Of a DNA stretch of 64,000 nucleotides, positions 18,403 through 26,448 are shown piece by piece (position 1 is the stretch's first letter; each line of letters opens with the position of its first letter). The stretch is from positions 1 to 64,000 of the forward strand of contig NZ_JAMBLS010000008.1 of assembly GCF_023336905.1 (NCBI RefSeq), written 5' to 3'. Source of the stretch: Bacteroides sp. ET71 (GTDB taxonomy: Bacteria; Bacteroidota; Bacteroidia; Bacteroidales; Bacteroidaceae). The notes beneath the pieces are model-generated. The model searched no databases. It was not told the origin of the DNA and saw only the letters and a list, made by a program, of their open reading frames with translations. The position numbers and the translations under genes were made by a program.

Positions 18403-20097
18403 ATGAAACGATATACAAACAACTGTTTGCTGCTGGCGGCCGCACTGACTCTGGGCGCAGCCACCACCGCGTGCAGCGACTTCCTGGAAGTGGACCACTA
18501 CGACATCCTGGAGGAAGACTACATCATCCAGAGTGAAGACAACCTGCTGGCCGGCCTGAACGGACTGTACGACACGTTCTACACCGACCAGTCCAGTACC
18601 TTGGGCGATGATCAAGTATGGGGATTCAAGCCGCAGCTTTTCGCCGCCTGCCACACCACGATGGACTGCCAGGCTTCCGGCTGGGACGCCGAATGGCAGC
18701 GCCATGCGTGGAGAGCCGACAAAGGCTCGCTGGAGACGGCCTGGCGCATGAGCTACCGCGCCATCGACCGCACCAACCGCTTCCTGGCCACGCTGGCCAA
18801 CGTGAACGACAACATCTTCGAGGATGTTTCCAGAAAGGAAATCTACGAGGCCGAAGCCCGCGCCATCCGCGGCTACAACTACCTCTACCTGGCCAAGCTG
18901 TTCGGACGGGTACCCTTGCTGATGACCGGTGAGACATACAGCACCACGCCCTCGAAACCGCGTGCCGAAACCATCGAGGAGATGTATGCCGCCATCGAGG
19001 AAGACCTGACCTATGCCCGCGACCGCCTGGACTGGCTACCCCTGAACGGACAGTACGGCCGCATCACCAAGGGTTTCTGCAAGGCCTACCTGGCCGAACT
19101 CTACATGTGGGAAAAGGACTTCACGGCCGCCAAGCAAGAGCTGCAAGACATCATCGACAGCGGCACCTATGCCTTGGAACCCTGCTACGGCAACCTGCAA
19201 AACTGGGACACGCACTGGACGAAAGAGTCGGTGTTTGAAATCATGTACCATCTGCAAGACTTTATGGGCTGGGGCGCCAACGCTTCATCCGATGCCATGA
19301 TGTGGACTGGATTCATGTGCGCATCACCCGAATACGGCGGCTGGGGCTCCATGTGCCTCTCGTGGGAGCTGTACAACAGCTTCGAGCCGGGCGACAAGCG
19401 CAAGCAATACTCCATGGTGGGCCTGGGCGACACGAACCCGTTCACAAACCAAAAGATTGGCGCAAACCAAACCTACTCAGGCCTGTTCCAAGGCACGGAG
19501 AACATGCCGCAAGTCTATTCGCTGAAATACTGGCGCTACGTACCGGGACAGGACAACTTCGTGTACAACCCCATCTCGCTGACCCTCAAGCGCTATGCCA
19601 GCGTCCTGCTGGACTATGCCGAATGCTGCTTCGAGACGGGCGACCCCACTACGGGCTGGGAGATGATACGCCAGATCCGCAACCGCGCCTGGGGTAACCT
19701 GGAGCCGGGGCAAAGCGTAGCCTACTGGCCGGAAGGCACGCTCAACACCACCACGGTGGAAGTGCCCGATGCACAGACTTACTACACGCAGTACAAGGCC
19801 GAGAAAGGATATACGTCGGACGTATGGAAAGTGGCCCTCATCATCGAACGCCGCCACGAGTTCAACGCCGAGTTCTCCCTCTACCACGACCTCTGCCGCA
19901 TGGACATGTGCGACGAATGGTTCCGCTGCGAATACCCGCACACCACCTCCAACTCCAGCGTCGAAGAGTGCCTGGAGAACGGCTGGTCGCTGCGCTACTT
20001 CGAACACCAGGAATACCAGGAACTGTTCCCCATCCCGACCAACGAGATTCTGACGAACCCCGCCATCGGACAGGAGAACCAGAACCCGGGATATTAA
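18403..20097 (+). CDS. SusD-like surface glycan-binding lipoprotein
   Basis: Lipoprotein of 564 residues; lipobox TTAC with Cys24 after a short signal peptide. It has the SusD/RagB features: an N-terminal SusD-like segment (EEDYIIQSEDNLLAGLNGLYD), helical TPR-like pairs, and a C-terminal part with PIPTNEILTNPAIGQENQNPGY, the usual end of the family. It caps the SusC channel and binds the incoming oligosaccharide. It is followed by a 236-base structured spacer before the enzyme genes, which may set a different mRNA level for the downstream part of the operon. Confidence 0.95.
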   Translation: MKRYTNNCLLLAAALTLGAATTACSDFLEVDHYDILEEDYIIQSEDNLLAGLNGLYDTFYTDQSSTLGDDQVWGFKPQLFAACHTTMDCQASGWDAEWQRHAWRADKGSLETAWRMSYRAIDRTNRFLATLANVNDNIFEDVSRKEIYEAEARAIRGYNYLYLAKLFGRVPLLMTGETYSTTPSKPRAETIEEMYAAIEEDLTYARDRLDWLPLNGQYGRITKGFCKAYLAELYMWEKDFTAAKQELQDIIDSGTYALEPCYGNLQNWDTHWTKESVFEIMYHLQDFMGWGANASSDAMMWTGFMCASPEYGGWGSMCLSWELYNSFEPGDKRKQYSMVGLGDTNPFTNQKIGANQTYSGLFQGTENMPQVYSLKYWRYVPGQDNFVYNPISLTLKRYASVLLDYAECCFETGDPTTGWEMIRQIRNRAWGNLEPGQSVAYWPEGTLNTTTVEVPDAQTYYTQYKAEKGYTSDVWKVALIIERRHEFNAEFSLYHDLCRMDMCDEWFRCEYPHTTSNSSVEECLENGWSLRYFEHQEYQELFPIPTNEILTNPAIGQENQNPGY

Positions 20098-20333
20098 TCC
20101 CATAGCCCTCGGAGGGCGTGTCAGAACGGCCATCCATCCCCCTTACGGGAGAACATGTGCGGGGGTATGCCTACGCTCGCAAGCCGGCGCACCGCCGCTT
20201 GCGAGCCCGGATACCCCCGCATACGAGCCGGCGGGCGCAGGCTCGCACCGCCGGAGAGTACGTTCCGGCACGCCCTCTTTTTTCTGAAGCGCGCTCACCG
20301 CGCTTGCCAACACTCACCCAAATACAACGAAAC
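20098..20333 (+). promoter_or_regulatory. Highly structured spacer between susD and the epimerase, terminator/attenuator-like
   Basis: An outer stem joins GAGGGCGTG (about 20112) to CACGCCCTC (about 20270), extended inwards by GAACG against CGTTC, and is followed by TTTTTT. Inside it TGCGGGGGTAT (about 20157) pairs with ATACCCCCGCA, flanking CTCGCAAGC against GCTTGCGAG. The whole could fold as one long branched hairpin ending in a U-run inside the operon. Effects could be partial termination or protection of the upstream susCD message. Confidence 0.55.
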
Positions 20334-21596
20334 ATGAACCGATTACGTTACCTTATCGCCGCCTGCTGCCTGCTGCTCACACTCAGCAGCTGCCAACATC
20401 GCAAGGATGCCCGGACAGAAGACCCGGCCGACCTCGCACGCGCCATCGTGGACGAGGTGCGCGGCTCCGTACTCCCCTTCTGGACCGACTACGCCCCGGC
20501 ACCCGACGGCGGATTCTACGGCACCCTGCAACGCGACGGCACACCCGAAACCGACGCACTGCGGAGCGGCGTCCTCAACGCCCGCATACTCTGGAGCTTC
20601 GCCGCAGCGGCACGCACGTGGAACGACACCCTCTGCCTGCGGCTCGCCAACCGCGCCCAACGCTACTTCATCGACACCTTCATCGACCCCGTGCACGGAG
20701 GCGTCTATTGGCTCGTGGCGCCAGATGGCACCGTCATGAACGGCTCCAAATACGCCTACGCCCTCACCTACGGCATCTACGGACTGGCCGAACACTACCT
20801 GGCCACCGGCAACACCGAAAGCCTGGACACGGCTTTCAGCCTCTTCCGCACCTTGGAAGAGAAAGGACGCGAACCCGTCTACGACGGCTACACCGAAACC
20901 TTCACCGAAGACTGGAAACCCCTGGAACAATACGACAAGAACGCACCCAAAACCATGAACGCACACCTCCATGTGCTCGAAGCCTACACCCTGCTCTACC
21001 AGTGCCGGCCGGACCAGACACTGAAAGAAAGGCTCGAACGCTGCACCCGGCTCTTCATGGACACCATCTACGATGCAAAACGCAAGCACTTCAACCAATA
21101 CTTTGACAACCAATGGCACAGCCTGATGGACATCGACTCCTACGGACACGACGTCGAAGCGGGCTGGCTGCTGTGCCGCGCCGCCGATGTGTTGGGCGAC
21201 CCGGAACTGAAACAACGCGCCGGACGCATCGCACTCGACGTGACACGCGCCTGCCTCGACCAGGGACTGGCGCCCGCCGGCTACCTCCGCTACGAACGCA
21301 ACGGCGACAAGATGGCCTCGCGCTGCTCCTGGTGGGGACAGGACGAGATGCTCATCGCCTGCATCAACGCCTGGCAAATCAGCGGCGACAAACGCTTCCT
21401 GCAGGACGCACGGCGCATCTGGAACTTTGTCATGCAAAACATGAAAGACCGCGAATTCGGCGAATGGTTCAGCGACTGCCAGAATGGCAAACCCATCGTC
21501 AATGCCCACAAAGCCGACATGTGGCGCTGCCCCTACCACACCACACGGCTCGCCACCGAAATGCAAAACCGCTTACTGACACACAAAAAAAACTAA
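20334..21596 (+). CDS. AGE-family sugar 2-epimerase, cellobiose/mannobiose 2-epimerase-like, predicted lipoprotein
   Basis: Member of the N-acylglucosamine/cellobiose 2-epimerase family: an (alpha/alpha)6 barrel that interconverts the reducing-end glucose and mannose of beta-1,4 disaccharides. Motifs typical of cellobiose 2-epimerases are present: HGGVYW, NAHLHVLEAYT, GHDVEAGWLL, WWGQDEML and KADMWRCPYHTTR, which supply the catalytic His residues. The length of 420 residues is normal. The start at 20334 gives MNRLRYLIAACCLLLTLSSC, a clear lipoprotein signal with Cys20. This predicts a periplasmic or surface location, whereas characterised members are cytoplasmic. It lies 11 bases before the GH9 gene in the operon. 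The epimerase fold is secure; the exact disaccharide is inferred. Confidence 0.87.
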   Translation: MNRLRYLIAACCLLLTLSSCQHRKDARTEDPADLARAIVDEVRGSVLPFWTDYAPAPDGGFYGTLQRDGTPETDALRSGVLNARILWSFAAAARTWNDTLCLRLANRAQRYFIDTFIDPVHGGVYWLVAPDGTVMNGSKYAYALTYGIYGLAEHYLATGNTESLDTAFSLFRTLEEKGREPVYDGYTETFTEDWKPLEQYDKNAPKTMNAHLHVLEAYTLLYQCRPDQTLKERLERCTRLFMDTIYDAKRKHFNQYFDNQWHSLMDIDSYGHDVEAGWLLCRAADVLGDPELKQRAGRIALDVTRACLDQGLAPAGYLRYERNGDKMASRCSWWGQDEMLIACINAWQISGDKRFLQDARRIWNFVMQNMKDREFGEWFSDCQNGKPIVNAHKADMWRCPYHTTRLATEMQNRLLTHKKN

Positions 21597-21607
21597 CAAC
21601 AAACACC

Positions 21608-24136
21608 ATGAGAAGATTCCTCTTTTGTGCCGCAGCCTCACTGCTGTGCAGCCTGGGCACCACCGCCCAAGACTTCAAACTGAACGAAGCCGACTACTTC
21701 GAAAACCAAGGCGCAGGCATCATGGTCTTCGACGACGTTTACCCGGAAGGACACCAGGGCGGCATCACCATCGCCACCCATGGCAACCGCCGCGCCGCCG
21801 TAGGCGACGTACGCTTCGAAATCTCGCAAGGACAATGGCAGGGCCTGCCCAAGATGCGCAGCCGTGTCGTAGACAAAGACGCCAACGAGATACGCGTCAC
21901 CCTGAGCTATCCCGACAGTGCCAAACACATGGCGGGCTTCAACCCCATGCTGTACCCTGACTTCGCCTTCAACTACACCATCCGCGTCAAAGGCGAAGGC
22001 GACCACCTCGTGGTCACCGTCGACCTGGACCGTCCCGTCCCCGAACGCTTCGCAGGCAAACTGGGCTTCAACCTCGAACTCGTGCCCCCCACCCTCCTGG
22101 GACAGCCCTGGATGATGGACGGCACCACAGGCATCTTCCCGCACCAACCGCTCGGCCCCACGCAACACCAGGTGTCGAACACCGAGCACATCGGCAACTT
22201 CAACCCCAAGGGAAAGGCCGACCTGGATCAACTCCTGCTGGACCGCAAGACGTACAACCCGATGATTGCCGACGACATCGTCTCCGCCCCCCTGGCTGTC
22301 GGACACACCTTCGTGCTCAACCCACACGACCCGCTGGGCAAAATCACCATCGAAAGCCGTCAAGGCGAGCTCAAGCTCTACGACGGCCGCATCAACCACA
22401 ACAACGGCTGGTTCGTGCTGCGCACGGAGTTCCCGGCCGGCACCTCGAAACACGCGGCCGAGTGGATCATCCGTCCCAACGTGGTCAAAGACTGGCACTA
22501 CGCTCCGGTTGTGCAGACTTCTCAGGTGGGGTACCACCCCGACCAGAAAAAGGTAGCCGTCATAGAGCTGGACAAGCGCGACACGAAGTTCCTGCAGCCG
22601 ACGCTCTATCGCATCACAGGCAACGGACGCACGGCAGTCAAACAGGCTGCCGCCAACGACTGGGGCAACTTCCTGCGCTACCACTACCTGCAGTTCGACT
22701 TCTCCGAGGTAAAAGACGAAGGCCTCTACCAGGTGCAATACGGCGATGCCCTCTCACCCGTCTTTCGCATCGCACGCGACATCTGGGATAAGGGTGTATG
22801 GCAAGCCGAGATAGAATACTTCCTGCCCGTACAGATGTGCCACATGCGCATCAACGACAAGTACCACGTCTGGCACGGTTACTGCCACCACGACGACGCC
22901 CGCATGGCCAAGACCGATATCAACCACATCGACGGTTACTCGCAAGGCCCCTCTACCCTCTGCAAGTACCAGCCGGGCGATGTCGTACCCGGACTGAATG
23001 TCGGCGGATGGCACGATGCAGGCGACTACGACCTGCGCGTGGAGTCGCAGGCCGGCGAAGCCTACATCCTGGCTATGGCCTGCGAGAACCTGGACGCTTA
23101 TTGGGACGAAACCACCATTGACTTCGCCAACAAGATTGTAGAGATACACCAGCCCGACGGGAAGAACGACTTCCTGCAGCAGGTGGAGAACGGCGCCCTG
23201 ACCGTCGTGGCCGGCTGGAAGGCCCTGGGACGCCTGTACCGCGGCATCCTTTGCCCCACCGTGCGCCAATACGTGCATCTGGGCGATGCCTGCACCCACA
23301 CGGACAACGTCATCGGTAACGCAGACGACCGTTGGGTGTTCACCGAGGACAACCCGGGACGTGAGCTGCAAGTAGCGGCCTGGATGGCAGGCGTGGCACG
23401 TGTGCTGAAGGGCTACAACGACAGCCTGGCCGACGATTGCCTGGACATCGCCCGCCAGCTGTATGACCGCACCCGCTGCGACAAGGACTACCTGCTCGGC
23501 ATCAAGCTGCACGCGGCCGTCGAGCTGTACCTGACCACCCGCGAGGACGGCTACCGTGACTTTGTGCTGGACAACCGCGACTACCTCTGCGACCATATCC
23601 TCCAGACCGGCTGGTTCATCGGCCGCTTCGACCAGGCAGTGGGCAACAAGAAATTCAGCCAGGCTATACGCAAGGCCCTGCCCAAGCTGCAGGCCATGTA
23701 CCGGGAGAACGCCGCCAAGACGCCTTATGGCGTGCCTCACGACCGGGGCAACCGCTCGTCCGGCTCCTGGGAACCGCAACACCTGGGCTACAACTACTGC
23801 TATCTGCACGCGGCATATCCCGACCTGTTCGGCCCGGACTATATCTTCGACTCCATGCAATACCTGCTGGGCATGCACCCGGGCCGCAACCAGTCGTCGT
23901 TCGTGACGGGCGTGGGGGCTGAGACCATGAAGCAGGCTTACGGTGCCAACCGCGCCGACTGGTCGTACATTCCCGGCGGCGTATCGCCGGGCACCAACCT
24001 CATCCGGCCCGACCTGCCCGAGCTGCTCCGCTTCCCCTTCCTGTGGCAGGAAGGCGAATACTGCCTGGGCGGACACGCCACGTGGTTCACTTACATGGTA
24101 CTGACATCCCGAAAAATACTGAACGGCCATGAATAA
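21608..24136 (+). CDS. Secreted GH9 endo-beta-glucanase-like enzyme
   Basis: Inverting beta-glucanase family of 842 residues. The Met at 21608 opens a signal peptide (MRRFLFCAAASLLCSLGTTA). The N-terminal 310 residues form beta-rich domains of unclear family, then a CelD_N-like Ig domain starts at TSQVGYHPDQKKVAVI (about 315-400), then the (alpha/alpha)6 barrel. The catalytic base motif is visible as GGWHDAGDYD (Asp470, Asp473); the C-terminal WQEGEYCLGGHA probably carries the general acid Glu. GMHPGRNQSSFVTG is another GH9 landmark. No cellulose-binding module is seen. The stop codon overlaps the next start by 8 bases, which suggests translational coupling. Confidence 0.88.
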   Translation: MRRFLFCAAASLLCSLGTTAQDFKLNEADYFENQGAGIMVFDDVYPEGHQGGITIATHGNRRAAVGDVRFEISQGQWQGLPKMRSRVVDKDANEIRVTLSYPDSAKHMAGFNPMLYPDFAFNYTIRVKGEGDHLVVTVDLDRPVPERFAGKLGFNLELVPPTLLGQPWMMDGTTGIFPHQPLGPTQHQVSNTEHIGNFNPKGKADLDQLLLDRKTYNPMIADDIVSAPLAVGHTFVLNPHDPLGKITIESRQGELKLYDGRINHNNGWFVLRTEFPAGTSKHAAEWIIRPNVVKDWHYAPVVQTSQVGYHPDQKKVAVIELDKRDTKFLQPTLYRITGNGRTAVKQAAANDWGNFLRYHYLQFDFSEVKDEGLYQVQYGDALSPVFRIARDIWDKGVWQAEIEYFLPVQMCHMRINDKYHVWHGYCHHDDARMAKTDINHIDGYSQGPSTLCKYQPGDVVPGLNVGGWHDAGDYDLRVESQAGEAYILAMACENLDAYWDETTIDFANKIVEIHQPDGKNDFLQQVENGALTVVAGWKALGRLYRGILCPTVRQYVHLGDACTHTDNVIGNADDRWVFTEDNPGRELQVAAWMAGVARVLKGYNDSLADDCLDIARQLYDRTRCDKDYLLGIKLHAAVELYLTTREDGYRDFVLDNRDYLCDHILQTGWFIGRFDQAVGNKKFSQAIRKALPKLQAMYRENAAKTPYGVPHDRGNRSSGSWEPQHLGYNYCYLHAAYPDLFGPDYIFDSMQYLLGMHPGRNQSSFVTGVGAETMKQAYGANRADWSYIPGGVSPGTNLIRPDLPELLRFPFLWQEGEYCLGGHATWFTYMVLTSRKILNGHE

Positions 24137-26027
24137 ACGATTCTTCACCCGACTGCTGGCTGCCGCCACCCTCTGCACTTGCGGGGCGGCAGCCCTGCCG
24201 GCCAAGCCGGCCTACAAGAACTTCAAAGTGTCTGTCTACGTGCGCGCCTACGAAGTGGACAAGATGAAAGACCCGCAATGGCTGGACTCCACCTGGACGG
24301 TCATCTCGCAGCAGCTGGACGTAGACAAGGTCTACCTAGAGACGCACCGCGACCTGCTGCTGGTGGATGACGCCACCATCGAGAACGCCAAGCGCTTCTT
24401 CCACGAGCGGGGTATCGAGACCGCCGGCGGCATCACGTACACCATCGACGAGTCCAACAACTTCGAGACATTCTGCTACTCCAACCCCGAACACCGCAAG
24501 AAGGTGCAGGGGATTGCCGAGTTCACCGCCCGCCACTTCGACGAGTTCATCCTGGATGACTTCTTCTTCACCAGCTGCAAGTCGCCCGAGGAAATCGCCG
24601 CCAAGGGCGACCGCAGCTGGACGGAGTATCGCCTGCAACTGATGACCGAAGCCGGGCGCGACCTGGTACTGGGGCCGGCCAAGCGGGTCAACCCGAAGGT
24701 GAAAGTCATCATCAAATACCCCAACTGGTACGACCACTTCCAAGGCCTGGGATTCAACCTGGAGGAAGGCCCGATGCTTTTCGACGGTATCTGGACGGGC
24801 ACCGAGACACGCAACCCGGCCGGCAACCAGCACTTGCAGAACTACCTGAGCTATAACATCATACGCTACTTCCACAACCTGCGACCGGGCTACAACGGCG
24901 GAGGCTGGGTGGACGCAGGTGGCCTGGAGATGGGCATGGACCGCTATGCCGAGCAGCTCCACCTCACGATGCTGGCCAAGGCCCCCGAGATTATCCTCTT
25001 CGCCTACCACCAGCTGCTGGGCGTCAAACTGACGCCCGCCCAACGCACCCCGTGGCAGGACGGCACCACCAGTTTCCGCTACGACAAGGTGACGGCACCC
25101 ATCCGGCTGAAGGACGGCTCCACCGTACAGCCCACCACCATGGCCCGCATCGCCGACGTGGTGCTGAAGCAGACCGACCGCCTGGTGGGCAAGCTGGGCA
25201 ACCCCCTCGGCATCAAGTCCTACAAGCCTTTCCACGCCGAGGGTGAGGACTTCCTGCAGAACTACCTGGGCATGGCCGGACTGCCGATGGACATGCATCC
25301 CTCCTTCCCCGACGACCAGCAGGTGGTCTTGCTCACGGCACAGGCCGCCAAGGACCCGCAAATCATGGAGCACATCAAGCACCAGCTGCTCGCGGGCCGC
25401 GACGTGGTCATCACCAGCGGCCTGCTGAAAGCCATCCCCGAACGCATCGCCGAAGTGGCCGAACTGCGCTGCACGGACCTGAAGGCGCTTGTAGACGACT
25501 TCGGCCGCCACGGCAAGCCGGGCCGCACGCTGCTGCTCATCCCGCAGGTGCTCTACTACACCAACGACGCCTGGGAGATGGTAAGTGCCGGACGCCCGCT
25601 GACGGGCGGCGTGTCGGGCTACCCCATCCTGCTGCGCGCCCTCTACGCCGGCGGCAACCTCTACGTGCTGACCATCCCCGACGACCCGGGCAACCTCTAC
25701 GACTATCCGGCCGAGGCGCTGAACGTCGTCCGCCGCATCTGCAGCCGCGACCTGGGCGTCTACTTCGAAGGCCCGTCCAAGGTATCGCTGTTTGTCTATG
25801 ACAACGGCACGCTGGTGGTGGAAAACTTCAATGACGAGCCTGTCGAGATAGACCTCGTCTTCAGCGACACACGCACCGCCCGCCTGGAAAACCTGGAAGA
25901 CGGCATCCTGACTTTGCCCGAAACGGACACACCGGCCGGACGCCGACGCGACGCTCCCACCGGCCCCCGCTTCCGCGTGAAGCTGCCGCCGCACTCCTAC
26001 AAGGGCTTCCGCACACACGTCAAATAA
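24129..26027 (+). CDS. Unrecognised secreted PUL protein, possible new glycoside hydrolase
   Basis: Protein of 632 residues with a signal peptide (ends about AAALPA). I do not recognise a named family. Residues about 30-300 look like a TIM barrel: strands KVSVYVRAYEV, KVYLETHRD, ETAGGITYTID, FDEFILDDFFFT, KVKVIIKYPNW, FDGIWTGTETR. Acidic residues at strand ends (LDDFFF and TETR) are placed as a catalytic pair would be. Residues about 380-540 resemble a Rossmann/glutamine-amidotransferase-like domain (QVVLLTAQAAKD, GRDVVITSGLL), and the last 90 form a beta-sandwich. That order resembles GH42-type beta-galactosidases. It overlaps the GH9 stop by 8 bases, so it belongs to this operon. Enzyme activity is a hypothesis. 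Confidence 0.65.
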   Translation: MNKRFFTRLLAAATLCTCGAAALPAKPAYKNFKVSVYVRAYEVDKMKDPQWLDSTWTVISQQLDVDKVYLETHRDLLLVDDATIENAKRFFHERGIETAGGITYTIDESNNFETFCYSNPEHRKKVQGIAEFTARHFDEFILDDFFFTSCKSPEEIAAKGDRSWTEYRLQLMTEAGRDLVLGPAKRVNPKVKVIIKYPNWYDHFQGLGFNLEEGPMLFDGIWTGTETRNPAGNQHLQNYLSYNIIRYFHNLRPGYNGGGWVDAGGLEMGMDRYAEQLHLTMLAKAPEIILFAYHQLLGVKLTPAQRTPWQDGTTSFRYDKVTAPIRLKDGSTVQPTTMARIADVVLKQTDRLVGKLGNPLGIKSYKPFHAEGEDFLQNYLGMAGLPMDMHPSFPDDQQVVLLTAQAAKDPQIMEHIKHQLLAGRDVVITSGLLKAIPERIAEVAELRCTDLKALVDDFGRHGKPGRTLLLIPQVLYYTNDAWEMVSAGRPLTGGVSGYPILLRALYAGGNLYVLTIPDDPGNLYDYPAEALNVVRRICSRDLGVYFEGPSKVSLFVYDNGTLVVENFNDEPVEIDLVFSDTRTARLENLEDGILTLPETDTPAGRRRDAPTGPRFRVKLPPHSYKGFRTHVK

Positions 26028-26131
26028 GCCCCTATCGCCCGTTGCCGGCGAAACAAGCCGGCGGGCGAAAGCTCAACACGCTGACTCTCAACACATCGTT
26101 TTATACAATTCTCTAAAAAAAAACAAACATC
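26028..26131 (+). other. Hairpin spacer with a repeat shared with the susD-epimerase spacer
   Basis: CGCCCG plus GCCGGC (from about 26037) pairs with GCCGGC plus GGGCG (to about 26067). AGCCGGCGGGCGAAAGCTC (26056-26074) matches AGCCGGCGGGCGCAGGCTC at 20226-20244 in 17 of 19 positions. Confidence 0.5.
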
Positions 26132-26293
26132 ATGAAGAAAACAACCCTTACCCTGGCGCTGCTGCTGACCCTCTGTGGCAGCAGCCGACTCTCCGCCCAA
26201 AGTGATTCCCGTCCGGCCCTGCTGACGGACGAGTCCCCGAAATTCACCACGGGAAATGCCAACCCGCTGCTGGACTTCGCACTCGTGGACTGA
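26132..26293 (+). pseudogene. Truncated GH43 remnant, signal peptide plus first motif only
   Basis: A 53-codon frame starts with a good signal peptide (MKKTTLTLALLLTLCGSSRLSAQ) and continues DESPKFTTGNANPLLDFALV, then stops at TGA. The intact GH43 downstream begins QESPKFTRGYHNPLLDFMFV, so this is the N-terminus of a paralogue whose catalytic body has been lost. A terminator follows 44 bases on. It is the last gene of the operon. It could still yield a small secreted peptide, but loss of function is the simpler reading. Confidence 0.75.
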
Positions 26294-26336
26294 CCCGGGG
26301 TTTTCTCAGCCAAACGGGCAGGAAATATGAACCTTC

Positions 26337-26369
26337 AAGGGGGATGAGCAACAAATCATCCCCTTTTTT
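26337..26369 (+). terminator. Rho-independent terminator ending the PUL operon
   Basis: GGGGATGA (26340-26347) pairs with TCATCCCC (26356-26363), followed by TTTTTT. It ends the long transcript just after the GH43 remnant. Confidence 0.8.
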
Positions 26370-26406
26370 GCACGTTTTCCATACCCTCGCGTCCGCCATA
26401 AGCTGC

Positions 26407-26414
26407 TATCTTTG
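26407..26414 (+). promoter_or_regulatory. Promoter -7 box of the GH43 gene
   Basis: TATCTTTG is an exact TAnnTTTG match 35 bases before the GH43 start and lies after a terminator, so this gene appears to have its own promoter. The -33 box is poor. Confidence 0.6.
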
Positions 26415-26448
26415 CAGCAACAGACATTCACTCTAAAACAACAACACC

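Noticed and set aside
20118-20333. Longer N-terminus of the epimerase
   Set aside because: It would translate the structured spacer and hide a clear lipoprotein signal that begins at 20334.
21113-21607. 165-codon N-terminal extension of the GH9 protein
   Set aside because: It overlaps the epimerase gene out of frame; the Met at 21608 starts a standard signal peptide.
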